Shown in pieces: positions 8,402 to 18,100 of a DNA stretch of 36,980 bases; position 1 is the stretch's first letter; every line of letters begins with the position of its first letter. The DNA is taken from positions 1 to 36,980 of the forward strand of contig DAISWL010000008.1 of NCBI GenBank assembly GCA_036826375.1, given 5' to 3'. This DNA comes from DAISWL01 sp036826375 (GTDB lineage: Bacteria; Patescibacteriota; Saccharimonadia; Saccharimonadales; HK-STAS-PATE-42). The notes under the pieces were generated by a model, which saw only the letters and a list, made by a program, of their open reading frames with translations, made no database searches and had not been told where the DNA came from. Position numbers and translations under genes: made by a program.

Positions 8402-9760
8402 GTGGGAAATTTAAATCAAGCATGGGAATCAATACTGGCGGAGTTTAAATCTGAGCTCAACTCAGCTCTTTATGTAACATGGTTTAAAAATACCTCTATC
8501 GGCAGCTTATCTGGTGGGGTTCTTGAGATAGTAGTGCCTAATATATTTTGTAAAAACCACCTTCTCAAGCGTTACCGCGAAGATTTAAAACAAAAATTTG
8601 AAGCTCATGGTTTTAGCAATTTAAGTTTTGAGGTTACTATTAAATCATCTAAGAAAAAACCTAAGAACTCGAGAACTTCTTCAATCGGATCACCATCTGA
8701 AATTAGAGATATCATCCGGCCAAATTTAAATAGAGCGTCTTCAACTTCTGGTTTAAACCCTAAGTATGATTTCGAGAGCTTCATCGTTGGCGGCAATAAT
8801 GATCTAGCTTTTGCAGCTTGTCAGGCGGTTGTGAAAAATCCTGGAACTAAGTTTAACCCATTATTTATTTATGGTGGTGTTGGTTTAGGTAAAACACATC
8901 TAATTCAAGCCGTTGGTAACGAAGTTTTAAAAGAAGATCCATCACTTAAAGTTGTTTATGCATCTAGTGAACAGTTTGTAAATGAGTTTCTAGATTCAAT
9001 ACGAAGCAAGAAGAAGGATTTCTTCACCAATAAATATCGCAAGGTTGATGTTTTAATTATTGATGATATTCAGTTTATAGCTGGTAAAGAAAAAACTCAG
9101 GAGGAATTCTTTCATGTTTTTAATCAACTCCATCAATCGAACAAACAAATTATTATAAGCTCCGATCAACCACCTCGCTCCATACCAACAATTGAAGAAA
9201 GGCTTAGAAGCCGTTTTGAATGGGGAATGACGGCAGATATTCAGGCCCCAGATTACGAAACTCGTTGCGCAATTATCATGTCTAAAGCAATTCAAAATGG
9301 AATTAAACTTAATCCTGATACTGTTGAATTTATAGCTGAATCAATCAGCTCTAATATTAGAGAACTAGAGGGTTCTGTAAATAGGTTTTTAGTAATGTGT
9401 CAGATGAAAAAAATAGAGCCTAATTTAGAAGCAGCTAAAGATCATATTATTATTTCTAAATCTAAATCTAAATATGTTAGCGCTCAACATATTATAGAAA
9501 AAACCGCCCGTTATTTTGATGTGAGTATAGAAGAAATAAAATCGCCCAGAAGAGATAAAATCATAGCAATGCCTCGCCAGGTTGCTATGTATTTAATGCG
9601 CACTGAGCTTAATATTAGCTTCCCAAGAATAGCAGAGGAATTGGGTAGAAAAGATCACACAACAGCTATGCATAGTGTTGGTAAAATTAAAAAAGAGATT
9701 TTAAAGAACAACCTGGTTCGGCAATATGTTCAAGAAGTAAAGGATAGAATATATGGATAG
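8402..9760 (+). CDS. dnaA: Chromosomal replication initiator protein DnaA
   Basis: 452 aa, standard length. Domain I is at about 1-80 (W-x-x-WF-type N-terminal fold). A short domain II linker rich in Ser/Lys follows at about 80-115. The AAA+ domain III has Walker A GGVGLGKTHL at about 158-167, Walker B VLIIDDIQF at about 215-223, and a sensor/arginine-finger region ERLRSRFEWG. DNA-binding domain IV ends with the DnaA signature GRKDHTTAMHSVGKIK at about 414-429. It binds DnaA boxes and melts the origin, and origin elements flank the gene on both sides. The start is GTG with a strong AGGAGGG site, but spacing is long (13 nt); no better in-frame start is seen. Confidence 0.98.
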   Translation: MGNLNQAWESILAEFKSELNSALYVTWFKNTSIGSLSGGVLEIVVPNIFCKNHLLKRYREDLKQKFEAHGFSNLSFEVTIKSSKKKPKNSRTSSIGSPSEIRDIIRPNLNRASSTSGLNPKYDFESFIVGGNNDLAFAACQAVVKNPGTKFNPLFIYGGVGLGKTHLIQAVGNEVLKEDPSLKVVYASSEQFVNEFLDSIRSKKKDFFTNKYRKVDVLIIDDIQFIAGKEKTQEEFFHVFNQLHQSNKQIIISSDQPPRSIPTIEERLRSRFEWGMTADIQAPDYETRCAIIMSKAIQNGIKLNPDTVEFIAESISSNIRELEGSVNRFLVMCQMKKIEPNLEAAKDHIIISKSKSKYVSAQHIIEKTARYFDVSIEEIKSPRRDKIIAMPRQVAMYLMRTELNISFPRIAEELGRKDHTTAMHSVGKIKKEILKNNLVRQYVQEVKDRIYG

Positions 9761-9934
9761 GTTTATTATTTTAAGTTTAATTAGTTTAGTGGATAGTGTG
9801 TGGATAGTGTGTTGTCTAGTTGGTTATTACGTGTTTAGTTTTACACCTAAAATCACCTCTTTTGGTTTAAGTTATTTTAAATATAGTTATTCTTTTGTTA
9901 TTTTGAACTATTTACCAACAATCGTTTTAGCAGG

Positions 9935-9951
9935 TTTTACACAGTGTAAAA
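9935..9951. repeat. 17-bp perfect palindrome in oriC (TTTTACAC A GTGTAAAA)
   Basis: Two 8-bp arms around one central base, inside the origin about 35 nt upstream of the consensus DnaA box. This is a typical size and symmetry for a homodimeric DNA-binding protein. The binding protein is unknown. Confidence 0.6.
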
Positions 9952-9986
9952 TTAAAATTTTAAGAGTGATTAGTAGCTTTTGCACC

Positions 9987-10030
9987 TTATCCACACCCAC
10001 TACTGCTACTACTATTTATATATATAGTAT
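9987..10030 (+). promoter_or_regulatory. Basal origin unwinding system: DnaA box, DnaA-trios, AT-rich DUE
   Basis: TTATCCACA (9987-9995) is followed by CCCA, then five consecutive triplets CTA CTG CTA CTA CTA (10000-10014), then TTTATATATATAGTATAG. On the complementary strand the triplets read 3'-GAT, the DnaA-trio consensus bound by DnaA during strand opening. The trios sit directly beside the AT-rich element, as in B. subtilis. Confidence 0.8.
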
Positions 10031-10082
10031 AGTTAACCTATTAAACTATCGTTTCAAATTAACTAGATAAGGAGATGAAATA

Positions 10083-11189
10083 ATGAAGATTAAATTAAAC
10101 TTAAAAGAACTTAAAAAGGCAGTGGCTATTCTTTCTAGAATAGCTAGCTCTAAAACATCACTACCAGTTTTATCTAATATATTAATGGTTGGTTCTGTTG
10201 ATGGAGTTAAATTTAGTGCCACCGATCTAGAAACTGCTGCAGAAATAAAATTTAAGCAAACAATTAATGATCCGAAATCAGTAGCAGTTCCCGCTAGGAT
10301 ATTTAATGATTTAATTACCAATCTACCAGAATCTGAAGAGCTGATGATTGAAGTTAAAAATAATAAAATATTTATAATTACAAACCGCAATGAAACCTAT
10401 ATTAACGGATTAGATTCTGCAGATTTTCCAGAATTACCTCAAATAGAAAATCCTACCAATATTAAACTTAATGCAACTGAATTAAAAGACGCTTTAACTA
10501 AAACCGTTTTTGTAGCATCTCGTGATGAAACTCGTCCCGTATTAAACGGTTGTTTATTTAAGTTTATTGATCAAAAATTAAACATTGTAGCTACTGATGG
10601 TTATCGCTTAGCTCAAAAAATAATTCAAACAAAATCAGATTTAAGTTTAGATGTGATTATCCCCTCAACTACAATTCACGAACTAATAAAAATAATTTCC
10701 ACTTTTGATGATATCGAGGAGGTTGAACTTGGTTTTGACGATAACTCCATTAAGTTTAATATCGGTTCAGTTGAGGTTATTAGTAAAATAATAGATGGAA
10801 AATATCCAGATTATGAGCAAATTATACCAGCTAGTTTTAATGTTGAAAATAAACTGAATAAAACAGAGTTTTTAAGTAGTATAAAGTTAGCATCTTTATT
10901 TGCAAAAGAATCAGCTGGCAGTATAACCATATCTAAATCAGCGGATGATACTTATATCAATATTAAATCTGATTCTAATCAGGTTGGTGAAAATAACTCT
11001 AAGGTTGATGTTGTTGAATCATCAGGAGAGGGATCTACAACTCTTAATGGACGCTACATTAGCGATGCTCTAGGAGCTATAGATGTTAAAGAACTTAAGT
11101 TTAGTTACTCAGAAGGGGTTCAACCTTGTATGATAAGCCCGATTGGCGATGATAGTTATATCCACATTATAATGCCGTTGAAATCATAA
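10083..11189 (+). CDS. dnaN: DNA polymerase III beta subunit (sliding clamp)
   Basis: 368 aa, the usual length for the bacterial beta clamp, built of three similar domains of about 120 residues each. Recognisable features include the N-terminal KKAVAILSRIASSKTSLPVLSNILM, the central ETRPVLNGCLFKF and ATDGYRLA segments, and the C-terminal PCMISPIGDDSYIHIIMPLKS, which matches the conserved clamp C-terminus (..MPxR/K). The clamp encircles DNA and tethers polymerase III. It follows oriC in the standard dnaA-oriC-dnaN-recF order. The ATG at 10083 has AAGGAGA about 8 nt upstream. Several TAAGYTTA repeats fall in it in different reading frames. Confidence 0.97.
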   Translation: MKIKLNLKELKKAVAILSRIASSKTSLPVLSNILMVGSVDGVKFSATDLETAAEIKFKQTINDPKSVAVPARIFNDLITNLPESEELMIEVKNNKIFIITNRNETYINGLDSADFPELPQIENPTNIKLNATELKDALTKTVFVASRDETRPVLNGCLFKFIDQKLNIVATDGYRLAQKIIQTKSDLSLDVIIPSTTIHELIKIISTFDDIEEVELGFDDNSIKFNIGSVEVISKIIDGKYPDYEQIIPASFNVENKLNKTEFLSSIKLASLFAKESAGSITISKSADDTYINIKSDSNQVGENNSKVDVVESSGEGSTTLNGRYISDALGAIDVKELKFSYSEGVQPCMISPIGDDSYIHIIMPLKS

Positions 11190-11264
11190 TTAAAAGTTTT
11201 ATATAAAATAATTAATATTATTTATAACTAGAAATAAATCAGTCAGACAGGCTATTATATCTAC
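11190..11264 (+). promoter_or_regulatory. dnaN-11265 spacer with leaderless-type promoter
   Basis: An A/T-only hairpin-like stretch follows dnaN. A -10-like TATTAT at 11253-11258 then ends 6 nt before the ATG at 11265, with no Shine-Dalgarno. This suggests a leaderless transcript for the next gene. Confidence 0.4.
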
Positions 11265-11597
11265 ATGGTTAAATTAAACAGATCTAGAAAATTAATTGAA
11301 AAGATTAAGATAATTTTTATAAATAAACATTCTAAAGTTCAGATATTACCTAGTTTTAATATTTTTATGATTATAGTTGTGCTATCTTTTTTATACTTAA
11401 AAACATCTAACAACATTAACACTTACACAGAATTAATAGCCTCATCCCTTTTGGCTGGTAATTTAATAGGATGGGGGTTTAGAGAAATATATTTTAGAGA
11501 TAATTACCTCTATTCATGGCTGGGGGTTATAATACTATTATTAGGGTTATATACTTGCTGGTCTTTGGTTTCTAACTTGTACACAGTTATAATATAG
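11265..11597 (+). CDS. Small membrane protein, unknown function
   Basis: 110 aa with a basic N-terminus (about 1-25) and three hydrophobic helices, at about 28-46, 57-72 and 82-103 (LYSWLGVIILLLGLYTCWSLV). It sits between dnaN and recF, where many bacteria carry a small RNA-binding protein (the yaaA/S4 type). This protein is clearly different from that, being membrane-embedded. No known family was recognised. Translation appears leaderless. It is a plausible real gene because it fills the gap, keeps the strand and has its own promoter, but its function cannot be assigned. Confidence 0.6.
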   Translation: MVKLNRSRKLIEKIKIIFINKHSKVQILPSFNIFMIIVVLSFLYLKTSNNINTYTELIASSLLAGNLIGWGFREIYFRDNYLYSWLGVIILLLGLYTCWSLVSNLYTVII

Positions 11598-11682
11598 AAT
11601 TTTATATCTTCATAATCATTTAAACTAAAATTAGCAAGAATTACAATCTTTTAAGATAAGTCGAGTATAATTAGTTTTAGTA

Positions 11683-12723
11683 ATGGATCAAATTAAACTC
11701 AGCAGAATAACTCTTATTAATTGGCGGAGTTATAGTTTTTTAGAAAAAGAAATTAAACCTAATCTTAATGAAATTATTGGCCCCAATGGGACCGGTAAAA
11801 CTAATATTCTAGAGGCCATATTTTTTGGATTAAAACAACAAAGTTTTAGGATAGGTAGTAATATAAATCTAATTAAAAACGGAGAGAATGCATCCGCTAT
11901 TAAATTAGAGTTTTCTGATAACTCAGAGATTACGACTAAACTAAGTATAGATAAAGGAATATCACTAAAACAAATAACTATTGATGGCATTAAGAAAAGT
12001 AGAATTTTAAAACCAAAGATACCGGTAGTCATTTTCGAACCTAACTTAAACTTAATAATAACTGGTGATAAAAGTGCTAGAAGAGAACTGTTGGATGGCA
12101 TGGCATCTATATACTCACCCGTGCACACTAACTTACTTAAAAATTATAAAAGAGCTTTAATTCAACGCAATAACATATTGAAAAGAAATCAAAAATACAC
12201 TAACAAAAATTTAGTGGAAGATATTTTTGTTTGGGATCTACAACTCAGTTCGCTAGGAGCTAAGATTATATCTAATCGCCTTAAAACTATAGAGAGAATT
12301 AATTTAATAATAGAAGAAAAATATTGTGCTGTTTCATCTAAAATTAAAGATTCTCTTAAGCTTAATTATCAATCTTCAACCGAATTTGATGGCGACGAAA
12401 CTGTAATCAGCTCCCTTCTGCTTAATAAGCTTAATTCAAAAATATTAAAAGATTCTATTATTGGCCACACAACTTGCGGGCCACATAGAGATGATATAGA
12501 GTTCAGGTTGAATCATCAAAATGCTTCTGTCAGTGCCTCACGCGGCGAGGCGCGTTCTATAATCATTGCTATTAAGCTTATTGAAATAGATGAGACGATT
12601 AGGATCTATAATCAACAGCCAATCGTACTATTAGATGATATTTATAGCGAGTTAGATTCTACCCGCCAAACTAAACTTAATGGTTATTTAAAAGATATGC
12701 AAGTTATAGTGACGGGGGTTTAA
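11683..12723 (+). CDS. recF: DNA replication and repair protein RecF
   Basis: 346 aa, slightly short for RecF (about 350-370). This SMC-like ABC ATPase has Walker A IIGPNGTGKTN at about 31-41, an ABC-type signature region SASRGEARSI at about 286-295, and Walker B PIVLLDDIYSELD at about 309-321. The RecF-specific GHTTCGPHRDDIEF precedes the signature. It loads RecA at gaps together with RecO/RecR. It ends in VIVTGV soon after the D-loop region, missing a few residues compared with relatives. The start is ATG at 11683. A TATAAT lies 11 nt upstream, so the leader is very short and there is no Shine-Dalgarno. Its stop codon overlaps the stop of the convergent next gene by 4 nt. Confidence 0.95.
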   Translation: MDQIKLSRITLINWRSYSFLEKEIKPNLNEIIGPNGTGKTNILEAIFFGLKQQSFRIGSNINLIKNGENASAIKLEFSDNSEITTKLSIDKGISLKQITIDGIKKSRILKPKIPVVIFEPNLNLIITGDKSARRELLDGMASIYSPVHTNLLKNYKRALIQRNNILKRNQKYTNKNLVEDIFVWDLQLSSLGAKIISNRLKTIERINLIIEEKYCAVSSKIKDSLKLNYQSSTEFDGDETVISSLLLNKLNSKILKDSIIGHTTCGPHRDDIEFRLNHQNASVSASRGEARSIIIAIKLIEIDETIRIYNQQPIVLLDDIYSELDSTRQTKLNGYLKDMQVIVTGV

Positions 12724-13433
12724 TCGCCATCATCTGAGCCTATATTAATATCTGGATACACTAACTCTTGTATGTAGGATGGTGATATTGTTAATGTTAA
12801 ATCTTTGTAATTAAAACCATATTTACTTATATAATCCTTGAAATCAGAAAAAGCTTTTATATAATCTTTATTTTTAGATTCCTGATTTGAATAATCTTGA
12901 ATATTAGGTGTTAATGTTAATATAAATGACGGCTCGCGGCTTGAAGAATCTTGCATATGTATAGTAAAACTATCCCTATAAAGATCTTGGTCATTGTTCA
13001 TAAAAGAATAATGATTAATATTATTTTTATAATTGATGGTCTCTATTGTTGAATAATTATCTTCTATCTTATCCCCAGATTTAAATTTAATTTCAAGACT
13101 TTTAATATTCTTATTACCAGATTTTAGCTCTGGAATTAATATTTTATAGTTTGTATTTTTTTCAAATACACTGGAGGGTGTTATTGTTATCTTGTTATTG
13201 TTAACGACCAATATTATATCAACACTAGGTTCGCTTGAAAAATTTTTGTATACATCCTCCGTGTTAGTTATTTTTTTATTAAAAGTAACAACTACTGTAC
13301 TGGAGTTACTATTAGTATTAACCGGGTCTATACTAATAAGCCTAAAAACCAAATAGTTGTATACTACCAATACTAATCCAATTAATACTAATACGGTAAT
13401 ACATATAATTAACAATAATTTCTTTATATTCAC
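12720..13433 (-). CDS. Membrane-anchored protein with SbsA/Big-like Ig domain, last gene of the T4SS hydrolase operon
   Basis: 237 aa. One N-terminal membrane helix (about 5-28, LLIICITVLVLIGLVLVVYN) is followed by an Ig-like domain (about 32-110; STVVVTFNKKITNTEDVYKNF and NTNYKILIPEL resemble the bacterial SbsA Ig-like/Big_5 fold). A C-terminal domain of about 120 residues is not recognised. The protein should face outside. It starts only 9 nt after the multi-domain hydrolase gene and is probably co-transcribed with it. Its stop overlaps recF's stop. Function unknown; a periplasmic or cell-surface T4SS accessory role is inferred from position only. Confidence 0.7.
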   Translation of the reverse strand: MNIKKLLLIICITVLVLIGLVLVVYNYLVFRLISIDPVNTNSNSSTVVVTFNKKITNTEDVYKNFSSEPSVDIILVVNNNKITITPSSVFEKNTNYKILIPELKSGNKNIKSLEIKFKSGDKIEDNYSTIETINYKNNINHYSFMNNDQDLYRDSFTIHMQDSSSREPSFILTLTPNIQDYSNQESKNKDYIKAFSDFKDYISKYGFNYKDLTLTISPSYIQELVYPDINIGSDDGD

Positions 13434-13442
13434 ATTAATCTC

Positions 13443-15140
13443 CTATTTTTTTAACCTTGCAACAATATAACCGTCCGCGCCAGAGCTAGGAACTCCAGAG
13501 GGTCTTATGCCTGGCACTCTACTTCCGAGGCTTGCCTCGACAGCTTCTATATCTGGCTGACCTATATATATAAAAGTATGACCGTCTCTAATAAAAATAT
13601 CTCCAGGTTGCAAATCTGCGCTAGTCCACGATGTCATAATTTGGTATTTATCGGTGTGTGACTCTAGATATGGTTTTTGAGTTTGTTCTGTACCTGCTAA
13701 TGGGTAATCAGGGTCTGCCCCGGAAAGTATCATTACAGTAGATACAAATACTCCGCAATCAGACCAATCTCCAGATGGATTTATTTCATTCTTAGCTTGT
13801 TGATATGATGGTTTTGCGTCGGATTCATTTTTTTGACCATTATCAACTTTCCTGTCCCAAGCCAAACTCAATGCGGTTGACACTACCGACCCCATGTCTA
13901 CATTATTACTGGAAGATGAACAGGATGTCTCTTGAGTAGGCTCTGACACTTGACTTGGAGCGGAGGATCCAAAACTTGAAAGAGCTTTTTTGGCTAGTTT
14001 TATTCTTTCTTCTATTTTAGGCTTTCCTGCCCCCTCCATTTTTTTCTCAAAGGCAATAGTAGCCTCTTCTACATCTTGAATGTTTTTAAATTGTTCGTAA
14101 AAATTATTAACGCCTGTCGGAGAGACATTATTTAAATGCCACCAAATTAATTCTAACTGGGTGTTCATATCGTCGACCGGACCAGATATACCAGCTTTTG
14201 ATAATAATCCAGTAATCTTAGTTCCTGGTGTCCATTGCATCAAGCCCCAACCATTACTAGTGGGTGTTGACGAATCTCCTCTACCATTCACAGTTCCTTG
14301 GACTCTGCGTGGATTAAGACTTGACTCCCACTTTAAGTTACCTATAATCCCAGCTATCTGAGGTGCTGAAACACCTTTCCTGGCAAAGAAATTCCACACC
14401 TGTGAATCGGGTGTTTCCTCGGCCTTAATATTATTAACCAGCACTGTAGCCAGATTTTTATACCCGCTAGCTGTGTAGTGAATACCATCTCCCCCATCGG
14501 GCTTAACGTTATTGGTTATAATTTTTGCCCCAGATTGAGCAATTGCTGCATTAGATTGTTGAGCGTGAGGTACGCTATCTGGGTAAACGGATAGCCAAAA
14601 TACTTGAGCGTTAGCGTTTTTCTGCTTTATTAAGTTATAAAAATTTTTTATTTCTTCATCTGACGATTGATTTGTTCCTAGTACAACCAGAATTACACTA
14701 GCACTACCAACATCACTAGAAGAATTTATTACCTCTGTTGCGGATCCGGTATTTTGCTTACCGTTACCACTACGGGTGATAGACCTACCCTCATTGGCAT
14801 TAGCAGAATATGACCAGCCATCTGTGTTAAAATTATCACCAAGCTTACCTAAAGAATCCATACCCACTAACAAGGAATCACCTATAGCAAATAATTTTCC
14901 AGGGTTTACTCCGGATGAAGAAGATGTGTTAGTTCCACATCCAGAATCAAAAATTGAATACAGAGTATTTGTGTAAGCTCTTTGTCTTTCAAGATCTGTT
15001 GCTCCTTTGAACTGCTGTGCTGATATTGGTCCACCAGGTTGAGATAACACAGTAACTATAACTAAAAATATTAAGAATAATCTTTTTGTGAATATTCCAA
15101 TTTTTTTACTAAACAACATTAGTGTCGTCTCCTTATTCAC
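13443..15140 (-). CDS. Secreted three-domain cell-wall hydrolase: SGNH esterase + phage-tail-type lysozyme + NlpC/P60-like peptidase
   Basis: 565 aa with a signal segment at about 18-42 (ending ISAQQ). Domain 1 (about 80-240) is an SGNH/GDSL hydrolase: GDSLLVG with Ser89, GTN with Asn157, and DGIHYTASGY with Asp218/His221, the usual catalytic set for deacetylating glycans. Domain 2 (about 243-390) resembles phage tail lysozyme: GIIGNLKWESSLNP with candidate catalytic Glu272, and NGWGLMQWTPG. After a Ser-rich linker, domain 3 (about 415-565) is NlpC/P60- or CHAP-like, with WSDCGVFVST (Cys462) and DGHTFIYIG (His521). Together these could remove O-acetyl groups and cut both glycan and peptide bonds. 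It is placed 3 nt after the VanY-bearing T4SS gene, so it is the likely VirB1-type wall-opening enzyme of this system. Domain assignments come from motifs. The true substrate, own or host wall, is unknown. Confidence 0.85.
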   Translation of the reverse strand: MNKETTLMLFSKKIGIFTKRLFLIFLVIVTVLSQPGGPISAQQFKGATDLERQRAYTNTLYSIFDSGCGTNTSSSSGVNPGKLFAIGDSLLVGMDSLGKLGDNFNTDGWSYSANANEGRSITRSGNGKQNTGSATEVINSSSDVGSASVILVVLGTNQSSDEEIKNFYNLIKQKNANAQVFWLSVYPDSVPHAQQSNAAIAQSGAKIITNNVKPDGGDGIHYTASGYKNLATVLVNNIKAEETPDSQVWNFFARKGVSAPQIAGIIGNLKWESSLNPRRVQGTVNGRGDSSTPTSNGWGLMQWTPGTKITGLLSKAGISGPVDDMNTQLELIWWHLNNVSPTGVNNFYEQFKNIQDVEEATIAFEKKMEGAGKPKIEERIKLAKKALSSFGSSAPSQVSEPTQETSCSSSSNNVDMGSVVSTALSLAWDRKVDNGQKNESDAKPSYQQAKNEINPSGDWSDCGVFVSTVMILSGADPDYPLAGTEQTQKPYLESHTDKYQIMTSWTSADLQPGDIFIRDGHTFIYIGQPDIEAVEASLGSRVPGIRPSGVPSSGADGYIVARLKK

Positions 15141-15142
15141 TT

Positions 15143-18100
15143 TTATTTACCATTTGATGACCAGTGCCAAGCTTCAGATTTTAGCTTTTTAAATCCGAAA
15201 TTACCAGCATTTGCTACTAGCCAATCATAAGCCGGGTTTTCGCCAGTGTTACATGTCGGCCTTTTATAACACAGTGTTTGTCCGTTATAGCTAAAGTCTA
15301 TAGCCAAACCAGCCTCATGGTTTGAGTTGCCCGGGCTTGCCGTGGGAGGAGAACAACTGCTAGATGGTTTTTGATGTATATCATAATTAGAACTTCCACA
15401 ATTAGTTCTTCTTAAATTAACTTGCTCATCATAGGTTCTGAATCCACCACCATTTAATGTTATTCCATCGGCTTTGGCGGCATTAATTAGTTCTAAGGCA
15501 TTCATGCAATATCCTTCAAATATATCTATTGAAGTTCCGGGAACTACTTGAACGGGTATATCATTTTTCGGCTTACCGGAGTTTGGTCTGGTTGATGCTA
15601 CCCCCGGACAAGATCCTTTTTGACCGTCTACAAACGTATTATTTTCACCACTTGAACTTCCTGAATTGCTACTAGAACTATCGGTAGCTTTAACGAAGCT
15701 GGATGAAAATAACTCAGCTACACCAAAATACAAAGGACAAGTTTGATGTTGCGGCTTACCTTCGGCTCCGCAATTATCAACTTCTTCTTGGGTTGCAGAT
15801 TCAATTACGCCACTAGGCCAAAAATAAACATCATCTTCAAAAGCATTGACAAAATTGGCCTCTTCATCAGAACTTTGTGCATAAGCTGATGGGTTGAAAT
15901 TGATGTTATCATCAAAACTAGCATAAGCAAAAGACAGTTGTTTACCAGGGTTAAATGCTAATGAACCAAGCTTATTATTATCAAAAGTAGTATTCTGAAC
16001 CAACTTAGAAATTAGTGATCGGGGATTATCTAAACTAAATAATCTTTCCTTAAAACTTAAGGCTTTAAAGTTTTCTGTTTGGCTTTCCATGGCTAATTTA
16101 TACTCTTGCCTAAAAGCCAGGTTATCTTGTTTGGGTGCATCGAAATTGGTTTTGTTAGAATCCATAGAAGTCCTAAACGCTCCACCAAAAACACAGTTAG
16201 CGTTTCCAGATGAAATTGTATCAGAGCAATCCGACCTCGGGGCTATTTTATTGATCATATTCATGAAGAAGTCGGATATACCTAATTTATCAAAAATATC
16301 AGAGACAAATCCGGCAAACAACCCTAATAATTGAGATGCTCCTGGTATAGAATCTATTGCCTTATCGAAAGCCCAATTAACCGAACCCATAATGAATCTA
16401 TAAATACCACAAATACTTAATCTAAAACATTCCCCATCCTGCAAAATTTCGGGTAGTAGATCATCCGTTAACCCTGAGATAGTTCCTCTATAAGAGGCTA
16501 AGCCAAAATCTGCTATCGTTGAAAGTGGTGAATTTGCGTATATCTGAGCAATTTCTGGTAAATAGTTCATGGCGTATTCTTGACAGATTGGTTTACCATC
16601 CTCTATTTTACCTGAATTGGGGCAATCTTCTTGATATTTATTTACTTCCTCACCGGTTTTACCTAAAATCATACCTTGGAATATGCGACTAGATCCAAGC
16701 CCTGAAAGATCTTTAACTAGTGAACCAACTTCATCTATAGAGAGTCCACCTAGTTTTGATTCGCTGGCAGATTGAGTAAATAGTGCATAAGAATCTATCA
16801 TGTCTGCTGCTTTCATGGCATTAACGCTTTTTTTGAACCAACCATCAGGATCGGTGATTCCACTTTCAACTCTTGATATTAAATCTACAATCATAAGTAC
16901 AAACAATATCCAGCCAATAACTGGTATGGTTTTGGTGCCAAGTTTTTCGGCTAACTCCTCAGGAGCCTCAGCCCCTAATTTTTTAAGAAAAGCAGTTAAT
17001 ATTTTTTTCATAAATAATTTTTTCTTGGTTTTAATTGCATCTAATATGCCGCCCCTTAAAGCCCTAGATTCAGCATAATCTAGTTCTTGAACTAATCTTT
17101 CAAAATTAACATTACTAAAATCGATATCATCAAGATTATCGGCATCAAGTCCGACATCTTTTAAGGAGTTTTTAATAGTTTCGCTATCTGAATTAAAATC
17201 TATATCAGAGCATCCACCTTTCATCATGCAATCCATAAAAATGCCCATACGAGCACTAAGCTTAGTAACCATCTTAACCTTAAGGGCTTTATATTTATTA
17301 ACTATTTTGTTGTTTACAATTTTGCGCGCTACCGTATCAGCTGCTTTACAAAATATGGCACATTTTTTTAATTTATACTTCTCCTTCAGTACCCCTAAGT
17401 GATATCTTGTTTTTAGAAACTTTTTAATTTTTCCTTCTTCTTCGAAAACTACCTTAAGTTCACTTTTTATGGCTTTATAAGATTCTCTCGGCCCGACGTC
17501 CTTAAATCTATCAAAATCAAATGAATCAGGGCCAACATCGGTTAAATCGAAACCAACAGAGTTTCTAGGGGTGACTATAGTATAGCTGCCCGCTCCTCCA
17601 TTAGCAGTTCTATTGTAATTAACGAAAACACCCTTCTTGGCTAATAGGTCATCGGCCTGGGCTTGCTGAACCGTTCTAAAAATTGAGCGCATGTAGCCAT
17701 CCCCATCAACTTTCACAGTGCAGGCTGGGTTGACATTATTACCGCAGGCTTTAGCTCTAGGTCCAACAACATTTTTCATATAGCTAGATATAAACCTATC
17801 GGTAGCTTTATCAACCATCTGATTGGTGACAGCATCTATTTTAGTTTCTATCCAGCTAAGTACCCCCTGAGGCAATAAAAAAGTTATTAACCCTAGAGAC
17901 GAGATAGCTACAGAAATAACTGAGCTAGCGAAATACATATAAAGAGCGCCTTTTTTTCTTTTAGATCTTTTAGATCCTACCGAAATGGCCGCCATCTCCT
18001 CGTCGGGCGTATAGGCTGGATCGGTTTTGGTCGGAACCGAAGTTTCAGGTTCCTCAGGTTCCCCTCCTTCTAGTTCTCTTAAATCTGGTCTAGTATTTCT

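Larger units (their letters stand above)
9761..10082. other. oriC: oriC: dnaA-dnaN intergenic replication origin
   Basis: This 322-nt gene-free stretch holds DnaA boxes on the minus strand (CTATCCACT at 9788-9796, CTATCCACA at 9799-9807) and a perfect TTATCCACA at 9987-9995. The last is followed by DnaA-trios and an AT-rich stretch. It also holds a 17-bp palindrome at 9935-9951. The order box, short C-rich spacer, CTA trios and AT-rich run matches the basal unwinding system known from Bacillus subtilis. With the 8207-8318 cluster, this makes a bipartite origin around dnaA. Confidence 0.85.

Noticed and set aside
9753..10070. 105-codon plus-strand frame between dnaA and dnaN
   Set aside because: It overlaps the dnaA end, covers the origin elements and low-complexity AT/trio sequence, and has no ribosome-binding site; it is open by chance.
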